Shown: positions 1-5,209 of the stretch, piece by piece
Layout of the letters: each line of letters opens with the position of its first letter
Position numbering within the stretch: the first letter of the stretch is position 1
Assembly (NCBI GenBank): GCA_946480685.1
Contig: CAMLLI010000395.1
Span: forward strand, 1-5,209
DNA from: an uncultured Flammeovirgaceae bacterium
GTDB taxonomy: Bacteria > Bacteroidota > Bacteroidia > Cytophagales > Cyclobacteriaceae
Reading direction: 5' to 3'
DNA: 5,209 bases
Made by a program: the position numbers and the translations under genes
The notes under the pieces: model-generated
What the model was told of the DNA's origin: nothing
The model's database searches: none
Seen by the model: the letters and a program-made list of their open reading frames with translations, nothing else

Positions 1-540
1 CTGGTTGTTGTTCATGATAGATTTATACCCGCGGATCACCACGTTTACAGATCCCCCCATGTTGTTGTTAGTCTTTACATCAACACCGGCTACTCTACCT
101 GATAAAGAAGTTACGAAGTTGGAACTGCGGGCACGGCTTATATCTTCACCGCGTACTTCCTGTGCAGCGTAGGGTAATTCATTTTTGCTACGCACAATAC
201 CGAGGGCTGTAACAACAACTTCATTCAGTTGCTGTGCATCCTGTGCAAGTTGAACATCAACCGTAGTGCGGCCACCAATGGCAACCTCCTGTGTGGCGAG
301 TCCGATAAAAGTAAAGATCAGTGTTCCATCAGAAGGAGCGGTAAGTGTATAGTTTCCTTCTGCATCTGTTACGGTACCATTGGTTGTACCTTTTACAACT
401 ACATTGACGCCTGGCAAAGGTGATCCTTCTTCTGCGGAAATCACCTTACCCGAAATCCGTTCCTGTGCTAACACAGTCCCCGAAGAGACCATTACAAGCA
501 CTGCTGCGAAGCACGCGAGTAAAATTCTTTTCATGTTCAT
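1..540 (-). CDS. SusC/RagA-family TonB-linked outer-membrane protein, N-terminal part (3' end beyond window)
   Basis: This is the first 180 residues of a TonB-dependent outer-membrane transporter of the SusC/RagA type; family members are usually about 1000 residues, so most of the barrel lies beyond the left edge. In order one sees a Sec signal peptide (basic MNMKR start, hydrophobic core, likely cleavage after VLA at residues 23-25), a carboxypeptidase-regulatory-like beta-sandwich (about 28-98, with GKV, PLPGVNVVVKGT and TDAEGNYTL), a TonB-box-like LNEVVVTALGI (105-115), and the start of the plug domain (about 120-180) with SLSGRVAGV and VIRG. There is no STN domain, so sigma/anti-sigma signalling through this protein is not indicated. 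A TAA directly precedes the ATG at 540; the ATG two codons later (534) is an alternative start. Such proteins normally pair with a SusD lipoprotein to import glycans or other polymers; that partner would be downstream, outside the window. The substrate cannot be read from this part. Confidence 0.93.
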   Translation of the reverse strand, partial: MNMKRILLACFAAVLVMVSSGTVLAQERISGKVISAEEGSPLPGVNVVVKGTTNGTVTDAEGNYTLTAPSDGTLIFTFIGLATQEVAIGGRTTVDVQLAQDAQQLNEVVVTALGIVRSKNELPYAAQEVRGEDISRARSSNFVTSLSGRVAGVDVKTNNNMGGSVNVVIRGYKSIMNNNQ

Positions 541-839
541 TTAGGTTAATTTATGCCGGCAATGTTAACCTACAGATCATGTACAGAAAATACACACTTT
601 ATAACCCAAAGGTGAGATGAGTAAATACAAAACATAACACCAAAGGGGTTATTTTATACTTATTCAATATACTTTAAAAGGCTGAACGGAGGTACGGGCG
701 ATTAGAATGTTATGCGGATGTTTTATACAAGATGCCCTATAAAATGATGGATAATGGGCTGTTTCCCAAAAATTAGCGCGCTGCCGGGAAAATTATAAAG
801 GGTGATACAAAATCACCCATATTACGTTAATTAAATTAC
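541..839. other. Intergenic region upstream of the SusC-like gene
   Basis: About 300 bp between the end of the response-regulator gene and the start of the SusC-like gene, both on the minus strand. It holds the terminator at 789-818 and must also hold the promoter and 5' leader of the SusC-like gene. I looked on the minus strand for the Bacteroidota promoter pattern (TTTG or TTG, about 20 bases, TAnnTTTG). Only partial matches were found, such as TATGTTTTG near 626-634, without a properly spaced upstream element, so no promoter is called. No credible small ORF or RNA was seen. Confidence 0.5.
789..818 (-). terminator. Intrinsic terminator of the response-regulator gene
   Basis: Read on the minus strand, a perfect 7-bp stem (GGGTGAT / ATCACCC, loop TTTGT, 800-818) is followed directly by the T-rich tail TTTATAATTTT (799-789). 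It begins 21 bases after the stop codon of the response-regulator gene. This is the classic Rho-independent layout. It suggests that the regulator transcript ends here and that the SusC-like gene has its own promoter. Confidence 0.75.
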
Positions 840-1562
840 TTAAAACTCTGACACCAAAGAGATTGACACGATCTCTTCCAGAACCATGCCTGTGGCATAA
901 TAAAAGTACCACGCTAGTTTGGGAAGAATGTTGGAAGGCACAAGCTTGTTAGTAATTGCTTTAGACACTGCCTGCGCGCGTGAGTTAACTTCAAGCTTCT
1001 TATATATATTCTTGATGTGTGTCTTCGAAGTATCTTTTGCTATACCCAACTCACTGGCAATCATGCGCGATGTCAATCCCTTCATCATCAGTTTCAACAC
1101 CGTTGTTTCCTGGTTGCTTAGCGGTGAACTATCGCCCGTATGATGTGCACTGATAATGATGCGGGCTATAAATGGGTCCAGTGGTGCACCACCTTTCAAG
1201 AGACACTCGATGGATTCCTGTAATCGCGGAAGACAATTTTGCTTGAGCAGAAAACCCGTTGCACCACTGCCGATAACATTCAGCACAATATCCTGATCGG
1301 TATAGTCTGATATCACCAGGATATCAATGCGGGGATTTTTCTTTTTTACTTTGCTGATGAACTCGGGACCTTTCAGAAAAATGAAATCAATCCCCATGAT
1401 ATATATATCCGGCTGGTCGCGATCCATCGTTTTCAATGCATCCGCACACTCTGTATACTGATTAACAATAAGGATTTTATCAATTGAGCCGAGTACATAT
1501 TTCAGTACATCCTGAAACTGTGCATCTCTGTCAATCAATACCACTCTTTTGCGATAAAACAT
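840..1562 (-). CDS. NarL/FixJ-type response regulator with degenerate receiver domain
   Basis: A 240-residue cytoplasmic transcription factor with an N-terminal receiver (about 6-125) and a LuxR-type helix-turn-helix (about 147-205: LSNQETTVLKLMMKGLT, MIASELGIAKDTSKTHIKNI, KKLEVNSRAQAV). The C-terminal domain is well conserved and should bind DNA. The receiver is not canonical. The acidic pair is D11-R12 instead of two acids, and the phospho-acceptor position in PDIYIMGIDF is G57, where the family has Asp (LMDISMP-like). The switch residue S85 and the lysine K107 (GFLLK) remain. D59, two residues later, might substitute, but this is not established. About 35 residues follow the HTH, including an aromatic stretch (LAWYFYYATGMVLEE), longer than usual for the family. 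The ATG at 1562 is the only sensible start: an in-frame TAA lies about ten codons upstream. The GAF kinase is on the same strand, 480 bp upstream, too far for a tight operon. Family is certain; signalling by phosphorylation is doubtful. Confidence 0.92.
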   Translation of the reverse strand: MFYRKRVVLIDRDAQFQDVLKYVLGSIDKILIVNQYTECADALKTMDRDQPDIYIMGIDFIFLKGPEFISKVKKKNPRIDILVISDYTDQDIVLNVIGSGATGFLLKQNCLPRLQESIECLLKGGAPLDPFIARIIISAHHTGDSSPLSNQETTVLKLMMKGLTSRMIASELGIAKDTSKTHIKNIYKKLEVNSRAQAVSKAITNKLVPSNILPKLAWYFYYATGMVLEEIVSISLVSEF

Positions 1563-2042
1563 ATTGCGTTTTTGATTTAATGACTCCCTTTACTTCTTTC
1601 CTAACAATACCCTGTTCTTTAGACTATTGATGGCGTGTATGGTGGAGACACAACCCAATCTGACTTTCCTGCGCTCCTGCTTACAATCCGGTCCGCTAAA
1701 TACAGCAAACAGTTGTAAGCACTAAGCACAATTCTATGTAGCTACGAACAAATACGCTGCAAGCTAGTCTATGATCGACAAATTAAAAATGGTTACATCG
1801 TATTAAAATACTAAATAAGAATTATACCCTGGGTTAGATTTTGATTACAAGAAAGTCCCATAAACGAACAGCGATTCTTATCGTTTCTTAATCCACCTTT
1901 AATCTCCTACTAATGTGAATATAGTATCGGACAATGTGTGTGCACCGTGTATTTTTTAGAAAGGACAACCTCACTCGTATATACACCTCTCGGACAGAAG
2001 AATGTAGAATTATACTGGCTTACTCCGCAGCTATACTTTGCA
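1563..2042. other. 480-bp gene-free region between kinase and response regulator
   Basis: An A+T-rich stretch between two minus-strand genes. It should contain the end of the kinase transcript and the promoter of the response-regulator gene. I found no hairpin with a T-tract after the kinase stop codon and no convincing TTTG-N20-TAnnTTTG promoter on the minus strand. Inverted repeats present are a 9-bp pair at 1678-1721 and an 8-bp ATAAGAAT / ATTCTTAT pair near 1816 and 1874; both are within chance expectation. A plus-strand reading frame starting at 1934 runs antisense into the kinase gene and resembles no protein I know. An unrecognised small RNA or a long leader for the regulator is possible but not shown. 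Confidence 0.5.
1678..1721. repeat. 9-bp inverted repeat upstream of the response-regulator gene
   Basis: TGCTTACAA (1678-1686) and TTGTAAGCA (1713-1721) are perfect inverted copies separated by 26 bases. They lie about 115-160 bases upstream of the response-regulator start. A widely spaced operator or a stem-loop are both possible. About one 9-bp match at this spacing is expected by chance in a window this size, so it is recorded as structure only. Confidence 0.3.
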
Positions 2043-3230
2043 TTACGCAGGAAGTGAAAAATAGAACTGCGCGCCTTCGTCTACTTTTGCTTTGGCCCAC
2101 GTTTTACCGCCGTGTTTTTCAACAATCCTGTTAACGATAGACAGCCCTATACCAATACCTTCGAAGCCTTTTTGTGTATGCATCCGCTGATATACGCTGA
2201 ATAGTTTTTGAGCATACTCCATGCTGAAACCGGCACCGTTGTCTTTTACATAATGCACTATATAGTTTTCTTTTTCTTGGAAGCCGATCTCAATGAGGGC
2301 AGTTTCTCTCCTGCGGGTATATTTAACAGCATTGGAGATAAGATTGATCCACACCTGTTTGATCAGAATCGGATCAGCCTGTACTTCCGGTAAAGACGAT
2401 ATCTGAAAAATTACATTACGATGCTTCCGTTGTTCATCGAAAGTATGACAGGCCTCTTCTACAATCTTGTTCATATCCACCGTTGTCTTCAGCAGTTGCT
2501 GCTCCCCTGCCTGCGAAAATGACAACAGTCCCTCGATAAGTTTTTCCATGTGGCGTACACTTGCTGCGATACGGTCAACAGCGTCACGATCATGAGATGT
2601 AAACCGGTCAGCCGAGCTCTCGTTCAGCATACCGATAAAGCCAAGTATAGATCGCAAGGGAGCGCGCAGGTCATGCGATACGGAATATGAAAATGCTTCC
2701 AGCGATTTATTGCCGGCCTCCAGGTCTGCAGTCCTGTCTTTTACACGTTGCTCCAGCTCTGTATAGACATTTACATTTTCAATAGTTACCGAAGTTATGT
2801 CCGCGAGGGACTGAAGCAATTTCATTTCATCTTCCGTAGGCAAATGTTTTTCGGCCCAGTAATTTCCGATGGCGCCTATAGGCTCCGTTGTTCGTATCGG
2901 CACCATTACCAGGCTCTTCACAAATGTAGTTCGATAGGCATCATGCGGAATGCGATCGTCCAGGTATATATCTTCTATAGCAACAGCTTTCCTGTTCAGA
3001 ATAGCCCATCCGCTGATGCATGTACTCAACGGAAAACGTTTTCCTTTCCACAGCGGACCGATCGCGTCTTCATCCGCATAATAACTTTTGTCTTTATCAC
3101 GCAAAACAAATGTAGCACCATCTGCTCCGGTAAGTTGCCGCGCAGCACTTCGAACAATTCTCATAACCGTGTCCAGATCGCGCGCAAGCGAAAGCTCCTG
3201 AACTGCTGTGACCAGGCGTTCCGTTCTCAT
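2043..3230 (-). CDS. Soluble GAF-domain sensor histidine kinase
   Basis: A 395-residue cytoplasmic histidine kinase with no signal peptide or membrane segment. Domains in order: GAF sensor (about 8-155, with FPLSTCISGWAILNRKAVAI and VKSLVMVPI), a signalling helix (about 156-180), HisKA with the phospho-His H186 in SYSVSHDLRAPLR, and HATPase_c (about 285-393). The ATPase part has the N-box N300 in INLISNAVKYT, the G1 box DNGAGF (330-335), the F-box LFSVYQRMH and the G2 box GIGIGLSIV (358-366). All catalytic motifs are intact. The H-box and tail resemble kinases of the phytochrome-like group, but there is no PHY domain and no evidence that the GAF domain binds a bilin; the ligand is unknown. 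The start is the ATG at 3230: the frame stays open upstream to a TAG at 3294-3296 but has no other ATG. It is divergent from the receiver-kinase gene, and the degenerate regulator gene lies downstream on the same strand. Confidence 0.93.
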   Translation of the reverse strand: MRTERLVTAVQELSLARDLDTVMRIVRSAARQLTGADGATFVLRDKDKSYYADEDAIGPLWKGKRFPLSTCISGWAILNRKAVAIEDIYLDDRIPHDAYRTTFVKSLVMVPIRTTEPIGAIGNYWAEKHLPTEDEMKLLQSLADITSVTIENVNVYTELEQRVKDRTADLEAGNKSLEAFSYSVSHDLRAPLRSILGFIGMLNESSADRFTSHDRDAVDRIAASVRHMEKLIEGLLSFSQAGEQQLLKTTVDMNKIVEEACHTFDEQRKHRNVIFQISSLPEVQADPILIKQVWINLISNAVKYTRRRETALIEIGFQEKENYIVHYVKDNGAGFSMEYAQKLFSVYQRMHTQKGFEGIGIGLSIVNRIVEKHGGKTWAKAKVDEGAQFYFSLPA

Positions 3231-3480
3231 GTAATCATTATTTATTCTTACTGAAGTTATTTTTTGTCCTTGTCCTAACGTGGCGTCTGTATACTATAGA
3301 ACACAAAACAGACTATCATGTTGTTGAATTATTAACTCCGGTATCAAATAACGAAGTCGCGTCATTTGCAAAAAGGCTCTCCTAAATTACCATTAATAAT
3401 TATAATTTATTATCTTGAATGAAGTAATTCCATCCTTGATCGGCCTCTATGAAGTTGTATTTCACTAAAACATTGTGGTT
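3231..3480. promoter_or_regulatory. Divergent promoter region between the two kinase genes
   Basis: This 250-bp region separates two divergently transcribed kinase genes, so by layout it should hold both promoters. The right half is very A+T-rich, including an A/T-only 6-bp inverted repeat (TAATAA 3394-3399, TTATTA 3407-3412). On the plus strand, TAATTTAT (3403-3410) and TATCTTG (3411-3417) are imperfect forms of the Bacteroidota -7 element TAnnTTTG, and a TTTG lies at 3365-3368, but spacing does not match well. No single promoter can be assigned with confidence. Confidence 0.45.
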
Positions 3481-4596
3481 ATGGATGATAAAAAAGAGCT
3501 GAAGATCCTCATGCTGGAGGACAACCTCGATGATGTTAGTATAATTGAACACGTTCTGCGCAAAGAAAATCTGGTCTTTACATACCAGTGTGTTGATACG
3601 CGCGAAGAGTTTAATGACGCGATCAGAATGTTTAAACCTGATGTTGTTCTCTCCGACCACGGTCTTCCGGGTTTCAATTCACGTGAAGCATTAAAAATAT
3701 GTTTACAGGAAGCACGCCATGTACCCTTTATTCTTGTTACGGGTACCGTGTCGGAAGAGTATGCCGTTACCTGTCTTCACGATGGTGCCGATGACTATAT
3801 ATTGAAGTCCAATTTATCGCGACTGCCTACTGCCATTGTAAATGCAGTAAAGAAACGCAAGATCGAAAGACTGAAACGCAAAGCGAGACTCGCCCTGAAG
3901 CGGCAGAATGTAGAGCTGCTGAAAGTAAATAGAGAGCTGGACAGCTTTGTATATAGTGTATCGCATAACCTGCGCGGTCCGCTCGCATCGGTAATGGGAT
4001 TGTTGAGTTTAACAACGGATCAACGAGACTATACCATTCTTAATTCGCTTCACGGCATGATGGCAACCAGCATTATGAAACTGGATGACACGTTGAGTGA
4101 AATACTCGAATACTATAAAAATGCCCGAAGCGAAGTACAGATCGATGAAATCGATTGGTCGTCCATTATAGAAACATGCCTTAGTAAACTGGACTATCTT
4201 GACAAAGACAACCGGATAAAGAAGAGTATATCTGTTAAAGGCGATGTTCCCTTCTATTCAGATCACGGCCGCATCAGTATAATTTTTACGAACCTGCTGT
4301 CCAATGCGATTTCGTATAGTGACAGCAAGAAAAAATCGTACGTTACCGTTAAGGCATACACCACACACGACAATGCCGTTGTAACCATACAAGACAACGG
4401 TATCGGTATACGCGATGACGTGATGCCGAAAATATTCAACATGTTTTATCGGGGTACAGAAATGAGTCGCGGTGCCGGGCTCGGTCTTTATACTGTAAAA
4501 GAAACCATCGCCAAGTTGAAAGGCACGATTGAAATTACTTCTTCCTTTGGCAGGGAAACTACCGTCCATGTTACGATCCCTCAGGTGGAGAGGTGA
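3481..4596 (+). CDS. Receiver-first histidine kinase (REC-HisKA-HATPase)
   Basis: A 371-residue cytoplasmic protein combining an N-terminal receiver with a histidine kinase. The receiver (about 7-122) has all key residues: acidic pair E13-D14, phospho-acceptor D59 in VVLSDHGLPGF, T87 in ILVTGT and K109 in YILKSN. A basic, probably coiled-coil helix (about 122-155) joins it to HisKA, where H162 lies in VYSVSHNLRGPL. The HATPase has the N-box N275 (TNLLSNAISYS), G1 DNGIGI (305-310), F-box IFNMFYRG and G2 GAGLGLY (331-337). There are no membrane segments. The residue after the phospho-His is Asn, not the usual Asp/Glu; this SHNLR form is known among Bacteroidota kinases. Phosphorylation of D59 by another kinase probably controls its activity (inference). 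I chose the ATG at 3481; an in-frame GTG at 3475 would add two residues, and neither has a clear Shine-Dalgarno. It is divergent from the GAF kinase. No output regulator follows it in the window. Confidence 0.93.
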   Translation: MDDKKELKILMLEDNLDDVSIIEHVLRKENLVFTYQCVDTREEFNDAIRMFKPDVVLSDHGLPGFNSREALKICLQEARHVPFILVTGTVSEEYAVTCLHDGADDYILKSNLSRLPTAIVNAVKKRKIERLKRKARLALKRQNVELLKVNRELDSFVYSVSHNLRGPLASVMGLLSLTTDQRDYTILNSLHGMMATSIMKLDDTLSEILEYYKNARSEVQIDEIDWSSIIETCLSKLDYLDKDNRIKKSISVKGDVPFYSDHGRISIIFTNLLSNAISYSDSKKKSYVTVKAYTTHDNAVVTIQDNGIGIRDDVMPKIFNMFYRGTEMSRGAGLGLYTVKETIAKLKGTIEITSSFGRETTVHVTIPQVER

Positions 4597-4599
4597 TCG

Positions 4600-4776
4600 T
4601 TGTTCTTACACGTTAATCGTTTTATCCGTTACAAGTTATCCGTAAAAGGAAAAAGCGAACAAGAAGTTCGGCTTGAGCTTTCAAGACTCGGATGGAATAC
4701 TGACCGTTCACAAAATGAGGTTATAGAAGCCATTACAGCAATTGGAGAAAGGCAAGATTTTATAAGGAGTACATAA
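4600..4776 (+). CDS. Possible small ORF after the receiver-kinase (58 codons, TTG start) or gene remnant
   Basis: Right after the kinase TGA (4594-4596) the same frame stays open for 59 sense codons to a TAA at 4774. The only usable start is TTG at 4600; no ATG occurs in frame. Before it lies a good Shine-Dalgarno-like stretch inside the kinase end (GGAGAGGTGA, 4587-4596), which would allow coupled translation. The predicted product is hydrophilic and probably helical, with segments such as SEQEVRLELSRLGW and NEVIEAITAIGERQDFIR, and codon choice looks coding-like. I do not recognise the family. Alternatives are a stop-codon readthrough extension of the kinase, the decayed C-terminus of another gene, or chance (roughly a few percent for an open run of this length). 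The sequence alone does not decide. Confidence 0.3.
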   Translation: MFLHVNRFIRYKLSVKGKSEQEVRLELSRLGWNTDRSQNEVIEAITAIGERQDFIRST

Positions 4777-4786
4777 AGAAAAATAC

Positions 4787-4815
4787 TGCTGCCAAAGCTA
4801 TAAGTTATGGCGGCA
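4787..4815 (+). terminator. Candidate hairpin/terminator after the receiver-kinase
   Basis: TGCTGCCA (4787-4794) pairs with TGGCGGCA (4808-4815): eight pairs, one of them G-U when read as plus-strand RNA but a mismatch as minus-strand RNA, which favours a plus-strand structure. The 13-base loop can add a few inner pairs. The 3' side is A/T-rich but lacks a solid T-run (CCTTGAATAATTAATTG), so it is a weak intrinsic terminator at best. On the minus strand a better T-tract (GTATTTTTCTTT) follows the stem, so two-way termination is possible. Confidence 0.35.
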
Positions 4816-4924
4816 CCTTGAATAATTAATTGTTATATTTCGGTGTGACGCCACGCCTCATAGCCAGACATTACCAGCAATATTATTCGAGAAGGACGCG
4901 GACTCAAATAAAGTTATAAACAGC

Positions 4925-5209
4925 ATGAAGTTTATTTGTATTGCGACAGTAGTCTCGACAATTTTTCTCAAAAGTTGTAGTCCATTTAAAGAAGTTACAA
5001 ATACAATTAGTAACCGGACAGAAATATTTGGTGCTTATGAGAACGACTGTGACTCTGTTGACAATGAATACGCATCTAAAAATCAATTATGGCAGACAAT
5101 TGACAAAAACTACATTGCGGGAAAAACAGGACTTCTTGTAACAATTCAAGAAACCCAAAACAATAAATTACTTGCTCAACTAATTGACGATGACAGTTTA
5201 ATTAATGAA
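4925..5209 (+). CDS. Putative lipoprotein of unknown function, N-terminal part (3' end beyond window)
   Basis: The first 95 residues of a reading frame that runs off the right edge. The start is set by a short lipoprotein signal peptide: MKF, a hydrophobic core (residues 4-15) and a lipobox LKSC with the lipidated C18. Lys at the -2 position is unusual, so processing is likely rather than certain. The mature part is polar and rich in Asn, Asp, Thr and Gln (for example NRTEIFGAYENDCDSVDNEY, then LWQTID); there is one further Cys at 42. I do not recognise a family. The frame is open for over 30 codons upstream without another ATG, and only the ATG at 4925 gives a signal peptide. By hand count its G+C is about 32%, against about 43% in sampled stretches of the kinase gene, suggesting a different origin. 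Expected location is the periplasmic side of a membrane or the cell surface. It is separated from the kinase by hairpin-forming DNA and probably has its own promoter. Confidence 0.75.
   Translation, partial: MKFICIATVVSTIFLKSCSPFKEVTNTISNRTEIFGAYENDCDSVDNEYASKNQLWQTIDKNYIAGKTGLLVTIQETQNNKLLAQLIDDDSLINE

Noticed and set aside
229..620. Plus-strand reading frames opposite the SusC-like gene
   Set aside because: They are antisense to a clear SusC N-terminus with signal peptide, beta-sandwich and TonB box, and their products show no recognisable motifs.
1678..1721. Operator for the response regulator
   Set aside because: A 9-bp inverted repeat with a 26-base gap is expected about once by chance in this window, and no second copy was found.
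1934..2134. 66-codon plus-strand reading frame in the gap before the GAF kinase
   Set aside because: It overlaps the conserved end of the kinase on the opposite strand, and its product (Cys- and Arg-rich, no motif) does not look like a real protein.
2748..3254. 168-codon plus-strand reading frame opposite the GAF domain
   Set aside because: It lies fully antisense to the GAF and start region of the kinase, and its Cys/Ser/Tyr-rich composition is typical of a shadow frame.
3394..3412. Hairpin or terminator in the divergent region
   Set aside because: The stem is six A/T pairs only, too weak to terminate; it more likely reflects general A+T richness near a promoter.
4258..4569. 103-codon minus-strand reading frame opposite the HATPase domain
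   Set aside because: The plus strand here encodes clear N, G1, F and G2 boxes, so the minus frame is a shadow.
4787..4924. Integron attC-type recombination site before the lipoprotein
   Set aside because: There are imperfect paired arms, but no RYYYAAC / GTTRRRY core sites, and only one copy is in view.
4904..5086. 60-codon minus-strand reading frame opposite the lipoprotein
   Set aside because: The plus strand gives a signal peptide with a lipobox and a continuous frame to the window edge; the minus product has no recognisable features.

Overview
The window looks like chromosomal DNA from a Bacteroidota bacterium, probably of the Cytophagales/Chitinophagales kind (the lower rank is inference). 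The main reasons are the start of a SusC/RagA-type TonB-dependent outer-membrane protein, soluble histidine kinases with H-boxes common in that phylum, A/T-rich gene starts mostly lacking Shine-Dalgarno sequences, and roughly 43% G+C in the kinase genes. Nothing in it looks like an insertion sequence, phage, CRISPR array, tRNA or rRNA.

Layout: (1) 1-540, minus strand: N-terminal 180 residues of a SusC-like protein that runs off the left edge. (2) 541-839: its 5' flank, plus a good intrinsic terminator (789-818) for the next gene. (3) 840-1562, minus: a NarL/FixJ-type response regulator whose receiver domain has lost the phospho-acceptor aspartate. (4) 1563-2042: a 480-bp gene-free stretch with no confident feature. 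(5) 2043-3230, minus: a soluble GAF-domain histidine kinase. (6) 3231-3480: a divergent intergenic region. (7) 3481-4596, plus: a receiver-first histidine kinase (REC-HisKA-HATPase) with an intact receiver. (8) 4597-4924: a possible 58-codon ORF starting 3 bases after the kinase stop, then hairpin-forming DNA. (9) 4925-5209, plus: the start of an A+T-rich lipoprotein gene that runs off the right edge.

The three central genes form a signalling cluster. Two cytoplasmic kinases are divergently transcribed, and a DNA-binding regulator lies downstream of the GAF kinase on the same strand. The regulator appears unable to accept phosphate in the usual way, so it is not an obvious output for either kinase. 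The receiver-kinase can be both a phosphate acceptor and a donor, so it could take input from another kinase. This wiring is inference: the sequence shows the parts, not the connections. The most unusual points are the degenerate receiver, the Asn after the phospho-His in the second kinase, and the low-G+C right end with its candidate small ORF and competing hairpins.
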